Source: JAAYBF01 sp963715445
GTDB lineage: Bacteria; Actinomycetota; Thermoleophilia; Solirubrobacterales; Thermoleophilaceae
Assembly: GCA_963715445.1 (NCBI GenBank)
Contig: OY970240.1
Span: forward strand, 1,674,001-1,738,000
Direction of reading: 5' to 3'
DNA length: 64,000 nucleotides
Part shown: positions 25,648-35,019 of the stretch, piece by piece
How positions within the stretch are numbered: the stretch's first letter is position 1
Layout: every line of letters starts with the position of its first letter
Program-made: the position numbers and the translations under genes
The notes under the pieces: model-generated
Database searches by the model: none
Told to the model about the DNA's origin: nothing
What the model saw: the letters and a program-made list of their open reading frames with translations, nothing else

Positions 25648-27680
25648 GCGGCGTCGACCCGCAGACGCGGGCTGCCCAGCTGCGGCAGCTGATTGAGCAC
25701 CACAACCGGCGCTACTACGTGCTCGACGACCCGGAGGTCGGGGACGACGAGTACGACGCTCTGATCGACGAGCTGCGCCGGATCGAGGAGGCTCATCCCG
25801 AGCTCAAGACGACCGACTCGCCCACACAGCGGGTCGGGGGGACGCCGCTGTCCCGCTTCGCCCCGGTGCGCCATATCCAGCCGATGCTCTCGCTGGCCAA
25901 CGCGCGCAACGAGGAGGAGCTGCGCGCCTGGCTTGAGCGCTCCCAGCGGTTCCTGGAGAAGGAGGGGGTCGAGGAGGCGGAGATCCGCTTCGTCACCGAG
26001 CCGAAGGTCGACGGCCTCGCGATCTCGCTCCTCTACGAGAACGGCGTGCTGGTGAGGGGGGCGACGCGCGGCGACGGCGAGGTGGGCGAGGACGTGACCC
26101 AGAACCTGCGCACGGTCGGAACCGTCCCGCAGCAGGTCGAGGGCGCACCGGCGCTGCTCGAGGTGCGCGGCGAGATCTACCTCCCGCGTGCCGCCTTCGC
26201 GAAGCTCAACGAGGAGCGCGCGGCAGCCGGCGAGCCGACCTACGCCAATCCCCGCAACACGGCGGCCGGCTCGATCCGCCAGCTCGATCCGGCGCTGGCG
26301 GCGGCGCGGCCACTGGCGCTCTGGAGCTACTCGGTCGGCGCGCTCGAGGGCATGGAGTTCGCAAGCCACTTCGAGTCGCTCGAGTGGCTGCGCGCCCACG
26401 GCTTCCCGGTCAGCCCCGACGTCCAGCGCCACGACGACCTCGAGACGGTGATCGCGACCTGTCGCGCGTGGGAGGAGAGGCGGGAGCAGCTCGACTTCGA
26501 GATCGACGGCGTGGTGGTCAAGGTCGACGACCTCGCCCTCCAGCGCAGCCTGGGCGTGGTCGGGCGGGAGCCGCGAGGCGCGATCGCCTGGAAGTTCCCG
26601 CCGATGACCGGCACCACGACGCTGCTGAGGATCGCCTGGAACGTGGGGCGAACCGGGCACATCATCCCCTTCGCCGAGCTCGAGCCGGTGCAGCTCTCCG
26701 GGGTGACCGTGAAGCTCGCGACGCTGCACAACGAGGAGGACCTCGTCCGCAAGGACGTGCGCGAGGGCGACGAGGTGATCGTGACGCGCGCCGGCGATGT
26801 GATTCCGCGCGTCGTGTCGCCCACGGCCGCGGCCCAGCGCGCGAAGGGGCGCTCGCCCGTGCCGGCGCCCCCCGCAACCTGCCCGGCCTGCGGCGCGCAC
26901 ACCGTCAAGCTGCCGGAGGGCGTCTGGACGATCTGCCCCAACCGGGCGGCCTGCCCCGGCCAGCTGTTCCAGGCCGTCAAGCACTTCGTCAGCCGCGGCG
27001 CCATGGACATCGAGGGCCTGGGCGAGGAGCGGGCCTCGCAGCTCCTCAAGCTCGGGCTGATCCAGGGCATCGCCGACATCTACGAGCTGACCGCCGATCG
27101 GCTCGCCGCCGTGGACGGGTTCGCCGAGATCTCCGCGAACAACCTCGTGCAGTCGATCCACCTCTCCAAGGGCCAGCCGTTCCATCGAGTCCTGTTCGGG
27201 CTCGGGATCCATGGGGTGGGCGGGGTCAACGCGCGTGCTCTCGCGGGGCACTTCCGCACGGCGGGCGCGCTGATGCAAGCCACTCCCGAGCAGATGGAGG
27301 AGGTGCCGGGAATCGGCCCGATCGTGGCGCGACAGGTAGCGGAGACGCTCGCCGAGCCGGCCACGGTCCAGCTGATCGAGCGCCTGTACGCGCACGGGCT
27401 GCAGATGGAGGAGGAGGGACCGGCGCCGGGCTCCGCCGACGGGCCCCTCGCCGGGAAGACGCTGGTGCTCACCGGCACGCTGCCGAGCCTGACCCGAGAG
27501 GACGCGACCGCGCGGATCGAGGCGGCCGGCGGAAAGGTCACCGGCTCGGTCTCCTCGAAGACCGACTACCTGGTGGCCGGGGAGGACGCCGGCTCCAAGC
27601 TCGCCAAGGCTCAGAAGCTGGGCACCACGGTGCTCGACGAGCCGGGCCTCCTGGGCATGCTCGGGGAGAACGCCGGCTAG
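25644..27680 (+). CDS. ligA: NAD-dependent DNA ligase
   Basis: 678 residues, full length. Domain Ia YYVLDDPEVGDDEYDALI, adenylation Lys121 in EPKVDGLA, OB fold, four-Cys zinc finger (CPAC...CPNRAAC, near 411-433), helix-hairpin-helix repeats and a C-terminal BRCT domain (about 600-675). The start is TTG in a TTGA overlap with surE. It joins nicks during replication and repair. The stop is 19 bp from that of the convergent dacB-like gene. Confidence 0.96.
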   Translation: MSGVDPQTRAAQLRQLIEHHNRRYYVLDDPEVGDDEYDALIDELRRIEEAHPELKTTDSPTQRVGGTPLSRFAPVRHIQPMLSLANARNEEELRAWLERSQRFLEKEGVEEAEIRFVTEPKVDGLAISLLYENGVLVRGATRGDGEVGEDVTQNLRTVGTVPQQVEGAPALLEVRGEIYLPRAAFAKLNEERAAAGEPTYANPRNTAAGSIRQLDPALAAARPLALWSYSVGALEGMEFASHFESLEWLRAHGFPVSPDVQRHDDLETVIATCRAWEERREQLDFEIDGVVVKVDDLALQRSLGVVGREPRGAIAWKFPPMTGTTTLLRIAWNVGRTGHIIPFAELEPVQLSGVTVKLATLHNEEDLVRKDVREGDEVIVTRAGDVIPRVVSPTAAAQRAKGRSPVPAPPATCPACGAHTVKLPEGVWTICPNRAACPGQLFQAVKHFVSRGAMDIEGLGEERASQLLKLGLIQGIADIYELTADRLAAVDGFAEISANNLVQSIHLSKGQPFHRVLFGLGIHGVGGVNARALAGHFRTAGALMQATPEQMEEVPGIGPIVARQVAETLAEPATVQLIERLYAHGLQMEEEGPAPGSADGPLAGKTLVLTGTLPSLTREDATARIEAAGGKVTGSVSSKTDYLVAGEDAGSKLAKAQKLGTTVLDEPGLLGMLGENAG

Positions 27681-27699
27681 ACCGTCTCTGGCCTTGGGG

Positions 27700-28980
27700 C
27701 TAGCGGACTCCGGCGATCGCCTGGAGCATGCTGTCCTGCAGGCCGCGCGCCCCGTAGGGGTCGACGCCGTTCATCAGGATGGAGAAGGCGTAGGAATCGC
27801 CCGAGCGGGCGCGGCAGAAGCCGGACACCGCCGAGACGCCGGAGATCGTGCCGGTCTTGCCGCGGCAGTGGCCGAGCGCGGGCCCGCTCCTCATCCGCGG
27901 CCCGAGCGTCCCGTCGCGGCCGGCCACCGAGAGAGACCTCATGAAGGGGAGGAACTCGTCGCGCCGCCGGATGCCCATCAGCAGCCGCACGACGCGGTAG
28001 GGGGACGCCCGGTTCTCGCGCGAGAGGCCGGAGCCGTCCACGAGGCGGGCAGGGCCCCCGCCGATCCGCCGCGCGAAGCGGGCGGCGATCCTGGCGCCTC
28101 CCGCGGTCGTGCCGCGGCCGGTGGCCTGCATGGCGAGGCTCTTGACGAGCATCTCGGCGAAGTAGTTGTCCGACGGCTTGTTGGTGAGCGCGGCGAGGCG
28201 GCTCATCGACGGGGACTCGACCACCGCCAGGATGTCGGCCGAGGGCGGCGGGCGGCCCGCCGCGGGGAGGCCCTGCACCTGAATCCCGCGGCGGCGGAGG
28301 GCGCCGGTCAGCTGTGCGGCGGCGAAGGCCGGCGGATTGGCCTGGAAGCTGGTACCGCTCTCGTTGGCGAGGCCGCGGTTGTAGCCGAGCCCGCTCAGCG
28401 GGCCGACCCAGATGGACGTCCCATAGCCCGAGTCCGGCCCTCCGCGCAGCGAGTCGAACTTGGACTCGTCGCCCATGACCCGCCCGGCGACGCGCCTGAT
28501 GCCGATCGCGTGGAGCTGCCTGGCGAGGACCTCCACGGTGGACCCGGCCGAGCCGTAGGCGTGGAGGGAGAAGCTGCGGCTGCCGAAGGTGGGGTCGCCG
28601 CCGCCGACCAGGTACAGGTTCCCGCGGAAGACTCCCTGGCTGCCGAGCTCGCCCGAGCCGCGGACCTCGGTGGCGAGCTTGCCGTTGCGCCCGTAGCGCG
28701 CCAGCGCGGCGGCCGTGGTGTAGAGCTTGGTGTTGGACGCCAGGATGCGAGGCTGGGTGTGCCGCCAGCGGAAGACCGGGCGCCCCGTGTCGGCGTTCAC
28801 GACGTAGGCGCCGCTGTAGCTCCCCGCGGATCCCATGGAGCGGGCGAGAGACCCGGCCAGGGACGCCTCGCCGCCGAGCGCCGACGGTGCCGCGACGAGG
28901 GGGCAGAGCGCCAGCCCCAGCGCGAGACAGGCGAGCACGCGGCCGCGCCGCGGGTCGGTTCGACTTGACGATCCACGCAT
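27700..28980 (-). CDS. dacB: D-alanyl-D-alanine carboxypeptidase / endopeptidase (peptidase S13, DacB-like)
   Basis: 426 residues. An N-terminal signal sequence (basic, then a hydrophobic run to about residue 35) exports it. The penicillin-binding motifs are SNTK (SXXK, in ASNTKLYTTAA), SDN (SXN) and KTG (in RGKTGTISG). It trims peptidoglycan stem peptides. ATG 28980 gives the signal peptide. The frame is open far upstream, but that region is antisense to the lipase gene. It is divergent from the patatin gene. Confidence 0.9.
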   Translation of the reverse strand: MRGSSSRTDPRRGRVLACLALGLALCPLVAAPSALGGEASLAGSLARSMGSAGSYSGAYVVNADTGRPVFRWRHTQPRILASNTKLYTTAAALARYGRNGKLATEVRGSGELGSQGVFRGNLYLVGGGDPTFGSRSFSLHAYGSAGSTVEVLARQLHAIGIRRVAGRVMGDESKFDSLRGGPDSGYGTSIWVGPLSGLGYNRGLANESGTSFQANPPAFAAAQLTGALRRRGIQVQGLPAAGRPPPSADILAVVESPSMSRLAALTNKPSDNYFAEMLVKSLAMQATGRGTTAGGARIAARFARRIGGGPARLVDGSGLSRENRASPYRVVRLLMGIRRRDEFLPFMRSLSVAGRDGTLGPRMRSGPALGHCRGKTGTISGVSAVSGFCRARSGDSYAFSILMNGVDPYGARGLQDSMLQAIAGVR

Positions 28981-29112
28981 CCTCAGGGCAGAACACCGTA
29001 CATCCGCCGGCGGAGCGGTCTCCGTTTCCCCCGCGCGGGCTTTGGGAACATCCCTGTTCAGGAAGGGCGCCAGGGCAGCTATCCGCGTGCTGGGGGATAA
29101 TGGGCGATAGGC

Positions 29113-30381
29113 ATGGGTGACGTAGTCAAGCTTCAGAAGCCCGCCGCCAAGGCGGGCAAGGCAAACGCGAAGCCCCGTGCTCGGCGGCCGAAGCGGTCGC
29201 GCACGGCTCTGGTGCTGGGCGGGGGAGGCTTCACGGGGGGCGTCTACGAGATCGGGGCCCTGCGGGCGCTCGACCTGCTCGCGGTCAATCGCACCGTCAA
29301 TCAGTTCGACGTGTACGTGGGCACCAGCGCCGGCTCCTTCGTCGGCAGCCTCGTGGCCAACGGCGTGACGCCCGAAGAGATGATGCGGGTCGTCGATCAG
29401 CAGGTTCCCACCCCGTTCAAGGACGTGGACCGAGGCTCGCTGATGCGCCCGAACTACCGCGAGTTCGCGGAGGCGGCCGCCTTCATGCCGCTGCGGCTGC
29501 TCGGCCTCGCCCGCAGCGTGCTGACCCAGCCGAGCCAGCTGTCGCTCACCGATCTGGTCGTGCACCTCGCCGAGGGCCTGCCCTCCGGCGCCTACGACAG
29601 CAGCGGGATACGCGATTACCTCGATTCCGTGCTGGGCGATCCGGACCGCACCAACGACTTCCGCCTGCTCGACAACGAGCTGTACATCCCCGCGACGGAC
29701 CTCGACACCTGCGAGCGGGTCATCCTGGGCGGCGCCGATTGGGACGACATCCCGATCTCCCATGCCGTCAGCGCGTCGACGGCCCTGCCGATGGTCTACA
29801 AGCCGGTGGAGATCAAGGGCCGGCAGCTGATCGATGGCGGCATCCGGTCTACGACCAACGTCGACATCGCGGTCGAGCGTGGCGCCAAGTTCGTGATCGT
29901 CGTCAATCCGCTGGTTCCCTACGTGAACGACTTCCAGAAGGTCATCCCCACCGTCCAGGGGAGCCGGGTCCGGCGCGTCGCGGACATGGGCTTCCCCCAG
30001 ATCGGCTACCAGACCTTCAAGCTGCTCGCCCACCAGCGCCTGCACGAGGCGGTGAGGCAGTGGAAGGAGAAGTACCCCGGGGTGGACATCATCCTGATCG
30101 AGCCCGCCCCCAACGACGAGCTGATGTTCGAGACGAACATCATGAACTTCACGAAGCGGGTCGAGATCGCCCGCCACGGCTTCGAGTCGGTGACGATCCG
30201 CCTCGCCGAGGACTACGACCACATCAAGTCGATCTGCGCCAAGCACGGCATCGAGATCTCCGCGACACGCGTGCGCAAGGTGGTGCGCAAGTTCTCCAAG
30301 GAGCAGGAGCGCGCGGCCGGGTGGCGGCGCATCCTCGAGCAGACCACAGGCGCCCTGATGCGCCAGTCCGGCCAGGGCTAG
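29113..30381 (+). CDS. Patatin-like phospholipase
   Basis: 422 residues. Oxyanion GGGGFTGG (about residues 36-43), nucleophile elbow GTSAG and dyad DGG (LIDGGIRS) form the patatin Ser-Asp catalytic site. A basic Lys/Ala-rich N-terminus (1-30) precedes it, and there is no signal peptide. The C-terminal third may bind membranes or partners. GATAAT 29096-29101 is a likely -10 box, 11 nt before the start. Its stop overlaps that of the aminotransferase in CTAG. Confidence 0.9.
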   Translation: MGDVVKLQKPAAKAGKANAKPRARRPKRSRTALVLGGGGFTGGVYEIGALRALDLLAVNRTVNQFDVYVGTSAGSFVGSLVANGVTPEEMMRVVDQQVPTPFKDVDRGSLMRPNYREFAEAAAFMPLRLLGLARSVLTQPSQLSLTDLVVHLAEGLPSGAYDSSGIRDYLDSVLGDPDRTNDFRLLDNELYIPATDLDTCERVILGGADWDDIPISHAVSASTALPMVYKPVEIKGRQLIDGGIRSTTNVDIAVERGAKFVIVVNPLVPYVNDFQKVIPTVQGSRVRRVADMGFPQIGYQTFKLLAHQRLHEAVRQWKEKYPGVDIILIEPAPNDELMFETNIMNFTKRVEIARHGFESVTIRLAEDYDHIKSICAKHGIEISATRVRKVVRKFSKEQERAAGWRRILEQTTGALMRQSGQG

Positions 30382-31499
30382 TCGGCTAGAAGGGCCTTCT
30401 CGAGGGCCGAGAGCAGGCGCCCCGTGGAGCTCGGGTCCCTGACCGATGCGCGCACGTGGTCGTCGGCGCCGAGCGGTCCGCCCGCGGCGACGGTGACCCG
30501 CTCGCGGCCCAGCCGTCCGGCGAGCTGGGCTCCGGTGAGCCCTTCGGCGGCGAGCCAGACGAAGTTCGCCTGCGAGTCTCCGGTGTCGATCGGCAGGTCT
30601 CGCAGGGCGGAGACGATCCGCTGGCGCTGCTCGATGACCATCGTCCGCCGCCGCTCGATCTCCGGGTCGCTGATGCTGAGGGTCTGCTCCACGGCGGCCT
30701 GGGTGAGGGTGTTCACGCCGAGCACGGGCGAGAGGGAGTCGAGCACGCTGGCCGCGGCGTTCGAGCCGACCGCGTAGCCGGCGCGCAGTCCCGACAGGCC
30801 GTAGATCTTGGAGAAGGTGCGCACCACCAGCAGCTGAGGCAGGGCGTCGGTGAGACGCAGCACGGCATCGACGTCCTCGACGTCCTGGAAGTGCACCAGC
30901 GCCTCGTCGACGATCAGGTGGACCCGCTCCGGCAGGTCGGCGGCGAGCGAGGCGATCCGGTCGGCGCGCAGGTATGTGCCGGTGGGGTCGTTGGGGTTGC
31001 AGAGAACGACCATGCGCGTCCGATCGGTGACCGCGTCCAGCAGGCGGTCGAGGCCCTGCCCGTCGGCCCCCGTGTCCACCGCGACAGGCATTCCGCCGGC
31101 CCGGCGCGCCATCAGCGGGTAGAGCGGATAGCTGGGCCATGGCGTCAGCAGCTCGTCTCCGGGGCCCATCAGCGCCAGTGCCGCGGCCTGCAGGAGCTCC
31201 GCGGCGCCGTTGGCCACCACGATCCGCTCGGGCTCGACCGCGTGGCGTTCCGCCAGGAGGCGCCTGACGCCCGAGGCGTAGCGGTCCGGATACCCGTTGA
31301 CGCGGCCGCGGGCCGTGTAGATCGAGGCGTTGATGACCTCCGCGTTGGGCAGCTCGGGCCATTCCGTGCTCGATACGTCGAGCTCGGGCGTGTGCTCGAG
31401 CGCGAGCCGCTTCTCGCGCGCCCGCCGGGCGCGGCGGCCCATGTTCAGCTCCTCCTCGGCGACGTCCTGGAACTGCTTGTAGTAGTCGAGCAGCCCCAC
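30378..31499 (-). CDS. Class I/II PLP-dependent aminotransferase (histidinol-phosphate aminotransferase-like)
   Basis: 373 residues. The PLP lysine lies in FSKIYGLSGLRAGY, with NPNDPTGT and ASIYTARGRVNGYPD as in HisC-like enzymes. Whether it serves histidine synthesis is not shown, since no his genes are adjacent. GTG 31499 is chosen because it lies 1 nt after the stop of the upstream membrane protein gene (TGA-C-GTG). A longer frame to 31580 overlaps that gene. Stop shared with the patatin gene. Confidence 0.85.
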   Translation of the reverse strand: MGLLDYYKQFQDVAEEELNMGRRARRAREKRLALEHTPELDVSSTEWPELPNAEVINASIYTARGRVNGYPDRYASGVRRLLAERHAVEPERIVVANGAAELLQAAALALMGPGDELLTPWPSYPLYPLMARRAGGMPVAVDTGADGQGLDRLLDAVTDRTRMVVLCNPNDPTGTYLRADRIASLAADLPERVHLIVDEALVHFQDVEDVDAVLRLTDALPQLLVVRTFSKIYGLSGLRAGYAVGSNAAASVLDSLSPVLGVNTLTQAAVEQTLSISDPEIERRRTMVIEQRQRIVSALRDLPIDTGDSQANFVWLAAEGLTGAQLAGRLGRERVTVAAGGPLGADDHVRASVRDPSSTGRLLSALEKALLAD

Positions 31500-31500
31500 G

Positions 31501-31977
31501 TCAGGCGGTCGGGGCGACGGTTGGGGCCGGGCCCTCGATGACGAGGAACCAGATGGTGAACAGGACCATCGCGATTCCAACGCTGACGGCGAATATCCGC
31601 TCGATGGCGCCTTCGTCCTGCTTGTGCCCTCCGGCGCGCCGCACCAGCTTCCAGGCGTCGTCGAGCTGCTTCGTGAGCACGACGGTGATCAGCAGGGTCG
31701 CCAGCGAGCCGAACATGGTCGTCGCGATCCCGAGCGTGGGCGAATCGAGGAGGTGCTGGACCTGGGAGCCGATCCAGAGCCAGATGTACGGCTGCGGGCC
31801 GAAGATGCTGAGGCACAGCAGGGTCTCGAGCACGAGGATCCCGGCGGCGAGTGCCCGGTCGGCCTTGCGGCGGCCCTCGCCACCCGTCACCGGATCGTTC
31901 CGATAGTGGATCGGGCGTGCCTTGGAGGCTCGTCTGCTGAAGAGGCCGCCGCTCTCTGTGGGGTCGATACCGCTCAA
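31501..31977 (-). CDS. Hypothetical membrane protein
   Basis: 158 residues, no family recognised. The N-terminus is polar and basic (1-38). Three or four hydrophobic helices follow (about 40-75, 82-104 and 128-150), with a short charged cytosolic-type loop between the last two. The TTG start at 31977 is supported by GGAG 5 nt upstream. Probably in one operon with the acyl-CoA ligase upstream and the aminotransferase downstream. Confidence 0.65.
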   Translation of the reverse strand: MSGIDPTESGGLFSRRASKARPIHYRNDPVTGGEGRRKADRALAAGILVLETLLCLSIFGPQPYIWLWIGSQVQHLLDSPTLGIATTMFGSLATLLITVVLTKQLDDAWKLVRRAGGHKQDEGAIERIFAVSVGIAMVLFTIWFLVIEGPAPTVAPTA

Positions 31978-32035
31978 TTTGGCTCCGAATCGCTCGGCGG
32001 GAGATGCCTCCTGCCCTGCGGTCCCAGTTTAGGGG

Positions 32036-33826
32036 CTACCTGGCGGGATTCTCGTAGACGCGGTCGATCACGCCGGAGTACTTCTCGTTCACGACGTTGC
32101 GCTTGACCTTCAGCGTCGGGGTCAGCTCGCCCGTCTCCTGCGAGAGGTCGTGCGGCAGGATCTCGAAGTACTTGACCTGCTCGACCGGGCCGACCTTCGA
32201 GTTGACCACGTCCACGGTGCCCTGCACCTCGGCTCGCATCTGCTCGGACCCGGCCACCTGGTCGGGCTCGAGGCCGTGCTGCTCGGCGAACGCGGGCACC
32301 TCCTCGGGATCGAGCGTGATCAGGGCCACCAGGTACGGGCGCCGGTCGCCGACGACCACCGCCTGGGACACCCAGCGGTTCTGCTTGAGGCCGTTCTCGA
32401 GGTTCGCCGGCGTGATGTTCTTGCCGCCGGCGGTGATGATGATGTCCTTCTTGCGGCCGACGATGTAGACGAAGCCGTCCTCGTCGATGCGGCCCAGATC
32501 GCCCGTGTGCAGCCAGCCGTCGACCAGCGTGTCGGCCGTCGCTTCCGGGTTCTTGTAGTAGCCCTGGAAGATGTTCGCGCCCTTGAGCAGCAGCTCGCCG
32601 TCCTCGGCCACCTTCGCCTCCACCCCCGGCAGCGGATTGCCCACCGAGCCGAAGCGGAACTGCTTGTGCGTGTTCGCGCTGGCCACCGTGGAGGTCTCGG
32701 TCATGCCGTAGCCCTCCATCACCGGCACGCCGCATGCGTAGAAGAACTCGAGGATCTCCTGGGCGATCGGCGCGGCGCCCGTGACGCACTCGCGGATGTT
32801 GCCGCCGAAGAGCGCCTGGACGTTCTTGTAGAGCTTCTCGTCCGCCTGGTCGAAGGCGGCCTGCAGATCGGCCGGCACCTCCTGGCCCTCGCGCTGCATC
32901 CCGCGCACCTTGAGGCCGAGGGCGACTGCCTGCTGGAGCTGCTCCTTGTCCTCCGCTGCGTTCGTGGCCAGCGTGTAGATCTTCTCGAACATCCGGGGGA
33001 CGGATGGGAAGTAGGTCGGCTTGACCTCCATCAGGTTGGGCACGATCTTCTTCGCGTCCTTCTCCCAGTAGGCGATCGAGCCGCCGAGGTCGAGCGCCAC
33101 GAACTGGATCAGCTTCGCGAACGCGTGCGCCAGCGGGAGGAAGAGGTAGACGGAGTCGCCGTACTCGAGCACGCCCATCGACTCGGTCATCGAGGTCACG
33201 TCGCGGTAGTTGCCGTGGGTGAGTAGGCAGCCCTTCGGCGGCCCCGTGGTCCCCGAGGTGTAGATCGTGATGGCGAGGTCCTCGCCGGAGACGGCGTCCG
33301 TGCGCTCGGCGAGCTTGGACGGATCCACTGCCGCTCCGCGCTCGCGCAGCTCCGCGAGCGGGATCGCGTCGCCGATGTCACCCGACGGGTCGAAGATCAC
33401 GATGTGCTCGAGGTTGGGCAGGTCGCCCTCCACCTCGCGCACCTTTGCGAGCTGCTCGGCATCCTCGACGAAGACCGCGCGGGACTCCGAGTGGTCGAGG
33501 ACGTAGTGGCACTCCTCGGCGGAGTTGGTCTGGTAGATCGAGACGGAGACCGTGCCGGCGGAGAGGATCGCGAAGTTCGCGTAGGTCCACTCGGGCCTCG
33601 TGTGGCTGAGGATCGAGACCTTGTCGCCCTGCTCGAGCCCCAGGTCGATCAGCCCGCGAGCCGTCTCGCTGACGGCTTGGCCGAGATCGTCGTAGCTGAT
33701 CTCCTGCCAGGCGTCGTCGACCTTGTGCTTGAGGGCTACCTGCCCGGCGTACTTCTCGGCCGCCTTCGGCAGGAGGTCGGCCATCGTCTTGGAGCCGGTT
33801 CCCATCACGCTCGTGGCTGCGTCCAT
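32036..33826 (-). CDS. fadD: Long-chain fatty-acid-CoA ligase
   Basis: 596 residues, AMP-forming acyl-CoA synthetase. ATP motif YTSGTTGPPKG (near 191-201), EGYGMTETS and the hinge region DGWLHTGDLGRIDEDGFVYIVGRKKDII are intact. It activates fatty acids to acyl-CoA. SD AGGAGGA immediately precedes ATG 33826, and a TAGACT -10 box lies on the minus strand at 33860-33865. Several thiolases elsewhere in the window fit fatty-acid catabolism, but they are not linked. Confidence 0.93.
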   Translation of the reverse strand: MDAATSVMGTGSKTMADLLPKAAEKYAGQVALKHKVDDAWQEISYDDLGQAVSETARGLIDLGLEQGDKVSILSHTRPEWTYANFAILSAGTVSVSIYQTNSAEECHYVLDHSESRAVFVEDAEQLAKVREVEGDLPNLEHIVIFDPSGDIGDAIPLAELRERGAAVDPSKLAERTDAVSGEDLAITIYTSGTTGPPKGCLLTHGNYRDVTSMTESMGVLEYGDSVYLFLPLAHAFAKLIQFVALDLGGSIAYWEKDAKKIVPNLMEVKPTYFPSVPRMFEKIYTLATNAAEDKEQLQQAVALGLKVRGMQREGQEVPADLQAAFDQADEKLYKNVQALFGGNIRECVTGAAPIAQEILEFFYACGVPVMEGYGMTETSTVASANTHKQFRFGSVGNPLPGVEAKVAEDGELLLKGANIFQGYYKNPEATADTLVDGWLHTGDLGRIDEDGFVYIVGRKKDIIITAGGKNITPANLENGLKQNRWVSQAVVVGDRRPYLVALITLDPEEVPAFAEQHGLEPDQVAGSEQMRAEVQGTVDVVNSKVGPVEQVKYFEILPHDLSQETGELTPTLKVKRNVVNEKYSGVIDRVYENPAR

Positions 33827-33953
33827 CTCTCCTCCTCAGAAGGCCTGGTTGCGGCTAGGAGTCTATTCGCAGGGGCCGGCCCGGGCGCTGGTTTGCCGGA
33901 CGCTGCGCAGCGGATGCCGGAACGGCCGACGACGGGCGGCCCGGGGCGGGGCT

Positions 33954-34715
33954 TCAGACGGGGTTCGGCACTTCGATGAACCGGTGCTCCACGCCGAAGC
34001 GCTCGGCGAGCAGCTCGCCCAGGCGGCGGATCCCGAAGGTCTCCGTGGCGTAGTGCCCGGCGGCGATGAAGTGAAGGCCCGCCTCGCGGGCGTCGGCCAT
34101 CGCCGGCTCGGAGGGCTCGCCGGTGAGGAACGCGTCGAGGTCGAGCGCGGCCGCGTCGGCAAGGCTCGATGCCGCGCCCCCGGAGATCACGCCGACGCTG
34201 CGCACCACCGCCGGCCCTCCCTCGAGCACCAGTGGCTCGCGGCCGCCGAAGGCTGCTCGGCAGCGCTCGATCAGCTCCGAGAGGGGGATGCCCTTGGACG
34301 AGCGCCCCACGAAGCCGATCGACCGACCATGGTGCTCGCCGAGCGGCTCCGCGAGCTCCAGCCCGAGCGCGGCGCAGATGAGGGCGTTGTTCCCCACCCG
34401 GGGATGGGCGTCGAGGGGGAGGTGGTAGGCGGCGAGGGACATGTCCGCCTCGAACAGCGCCTGCAGCCGGCGGCGCATGGGCCCGGTGACGGCCAGCGGG
34501 GCCGAGCCCCAGAGGATGCCGTGGTGGCAGAGGACCATCTGGGCTCCCTCGGCGGCCGCTTGCTCGAACAGCTCCAGGTGGGCCGAGACGCCCGTCACCA
34601 CGAGGCCCACTTCCTGGCTGCCCGGTACCTGCAGGCCGTTCGGCCCGTAGTCCGAGAACGAGTCCGCTTCGAGCAGCTCATCGAGGTAGGCGATCATCTC
34701 GTCGCGCGAGGCCAT
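33954..34715 (-). CDS. NIF3 / DUF34-family metal-binding protein (YbgI-like)
   Basis: 253 residues. Metal ligands are suggested by the His in CHHGILWG, the His/Asp cluster AAYHLPLDAHP and the C-terminal GHYATETFG. NIF3-like proteins are dinuclear metal hydrolases of debated function, annotated by some as GTP cyclohydrolase 1 type 2. Start ATG 34715 is chosen because TACGGT lies 7 nt upstream on the minus strand. An upstream in-frame extension would run into the divergent gene. Confidence 0.85.
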   Translation of the reverse strand: MASRDEMIAYLDELLEADSFSDYGPNGLQVPGSQEVGLVVTGVSAHLELFEQAAAEGAQMVLCHHGILWGSAPLAVTGPMRRRLQALFEADMSLAAYHLPLDAHPRVGNNALICAALGLELAEPLGEHHGRSIGFVGRSSKGIPLSELIERCRAAFGGREPLVLEGGPAVVRSVGVISGGAASSLADAAALDLDAFLTGEPSEPAMADAREAGLHFIAAGHYATETFGIRRLGELLAERFGVEHRFIEVPNPV

Positions 34716-34722
34716 CGGGTGA

Positions 34723-34732
34723 ACCGTATCCT
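34723..34732. promoter_or_regulatory. Overlapping divergent -10 boxes
   Basis: ACCGTATCCT contains TATCCT (34727-34732) for the plus-strand gene at 34741 (8-nt spacing). On the other strand it reads TACGGT (34728-34723) for the NIF3-like gene at 34715 (7-nt spacing). The boxes share the TA at 34727-34728. Only 25 bp separate the two start codons, and neither gene has an SD, so both appear leaderless. Confidence 0.6.
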
Positions 34733-34740
34733 GGTACGGC

Positions 34741-35010
34741 ATGGCCGATGGCTTTGAGCAGATGGATGTCGCCGAGACCGGGGGAGAGGCGTACCTCGAG
34801 TCGCTGAGCGACACGGGCCTTTACTCGATGGGGGCCTTCTTCTCCGACGAGCATCCCGACCTGGTGGACGAGGTGATTTCCCAGAGCGAGGCGATCGAGC
34901 AGGCTGGGATCCGGGCCTACGCGGCCGAGCACGGCCTGACGCAGAAGGCGTGCTTCGAGACGCTGCTCACGGGCCTCGCCGTTCGCTACTACAACGCCGT
35001 GGTCGCCTAG
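34741..35010 (+). CDS. Small hypothetical protein
   Basis: 89 residues, acidic, mostly helical by composition, no signal peptide or membrane segment, one Cys in the C-terminal helix (KACFETLL). No family recognised. It is expressed divergently from the NIF3-like gene through the overlapping -10 boxes and lies 43 bp upstream of the topoisomerase IB gene. Confidence 0.7.
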   Translation: MADGFEQMDVAETGGEAYLESLSDTGLYSMGAFFSDEHPDLVDEVISQSEAIEQAGIRAYAAEHGLTQKACFETLLTGLAVRYYNAVVA

Positions 35011-35019
35011 CCTCGAGCG

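Noticed and set aside
29024..29049. GTTT-N16-GGGAAC upstream of the patatin gene as a stress promoter
   Set aside because: The -10 deviates, it lies 64 nt upstream, and a better -10 (GATAAT 29096-29101) is nearer the start.
27700..31362. A 1220-codon open frame on the minus strand
   Set aside because: Only 27700-28980 codes for a recognisable protein (the S13 carboxypeptidase). The rest is antisense to the patatin gene and out of frame with the aminotransferase, a by-product of high GC.
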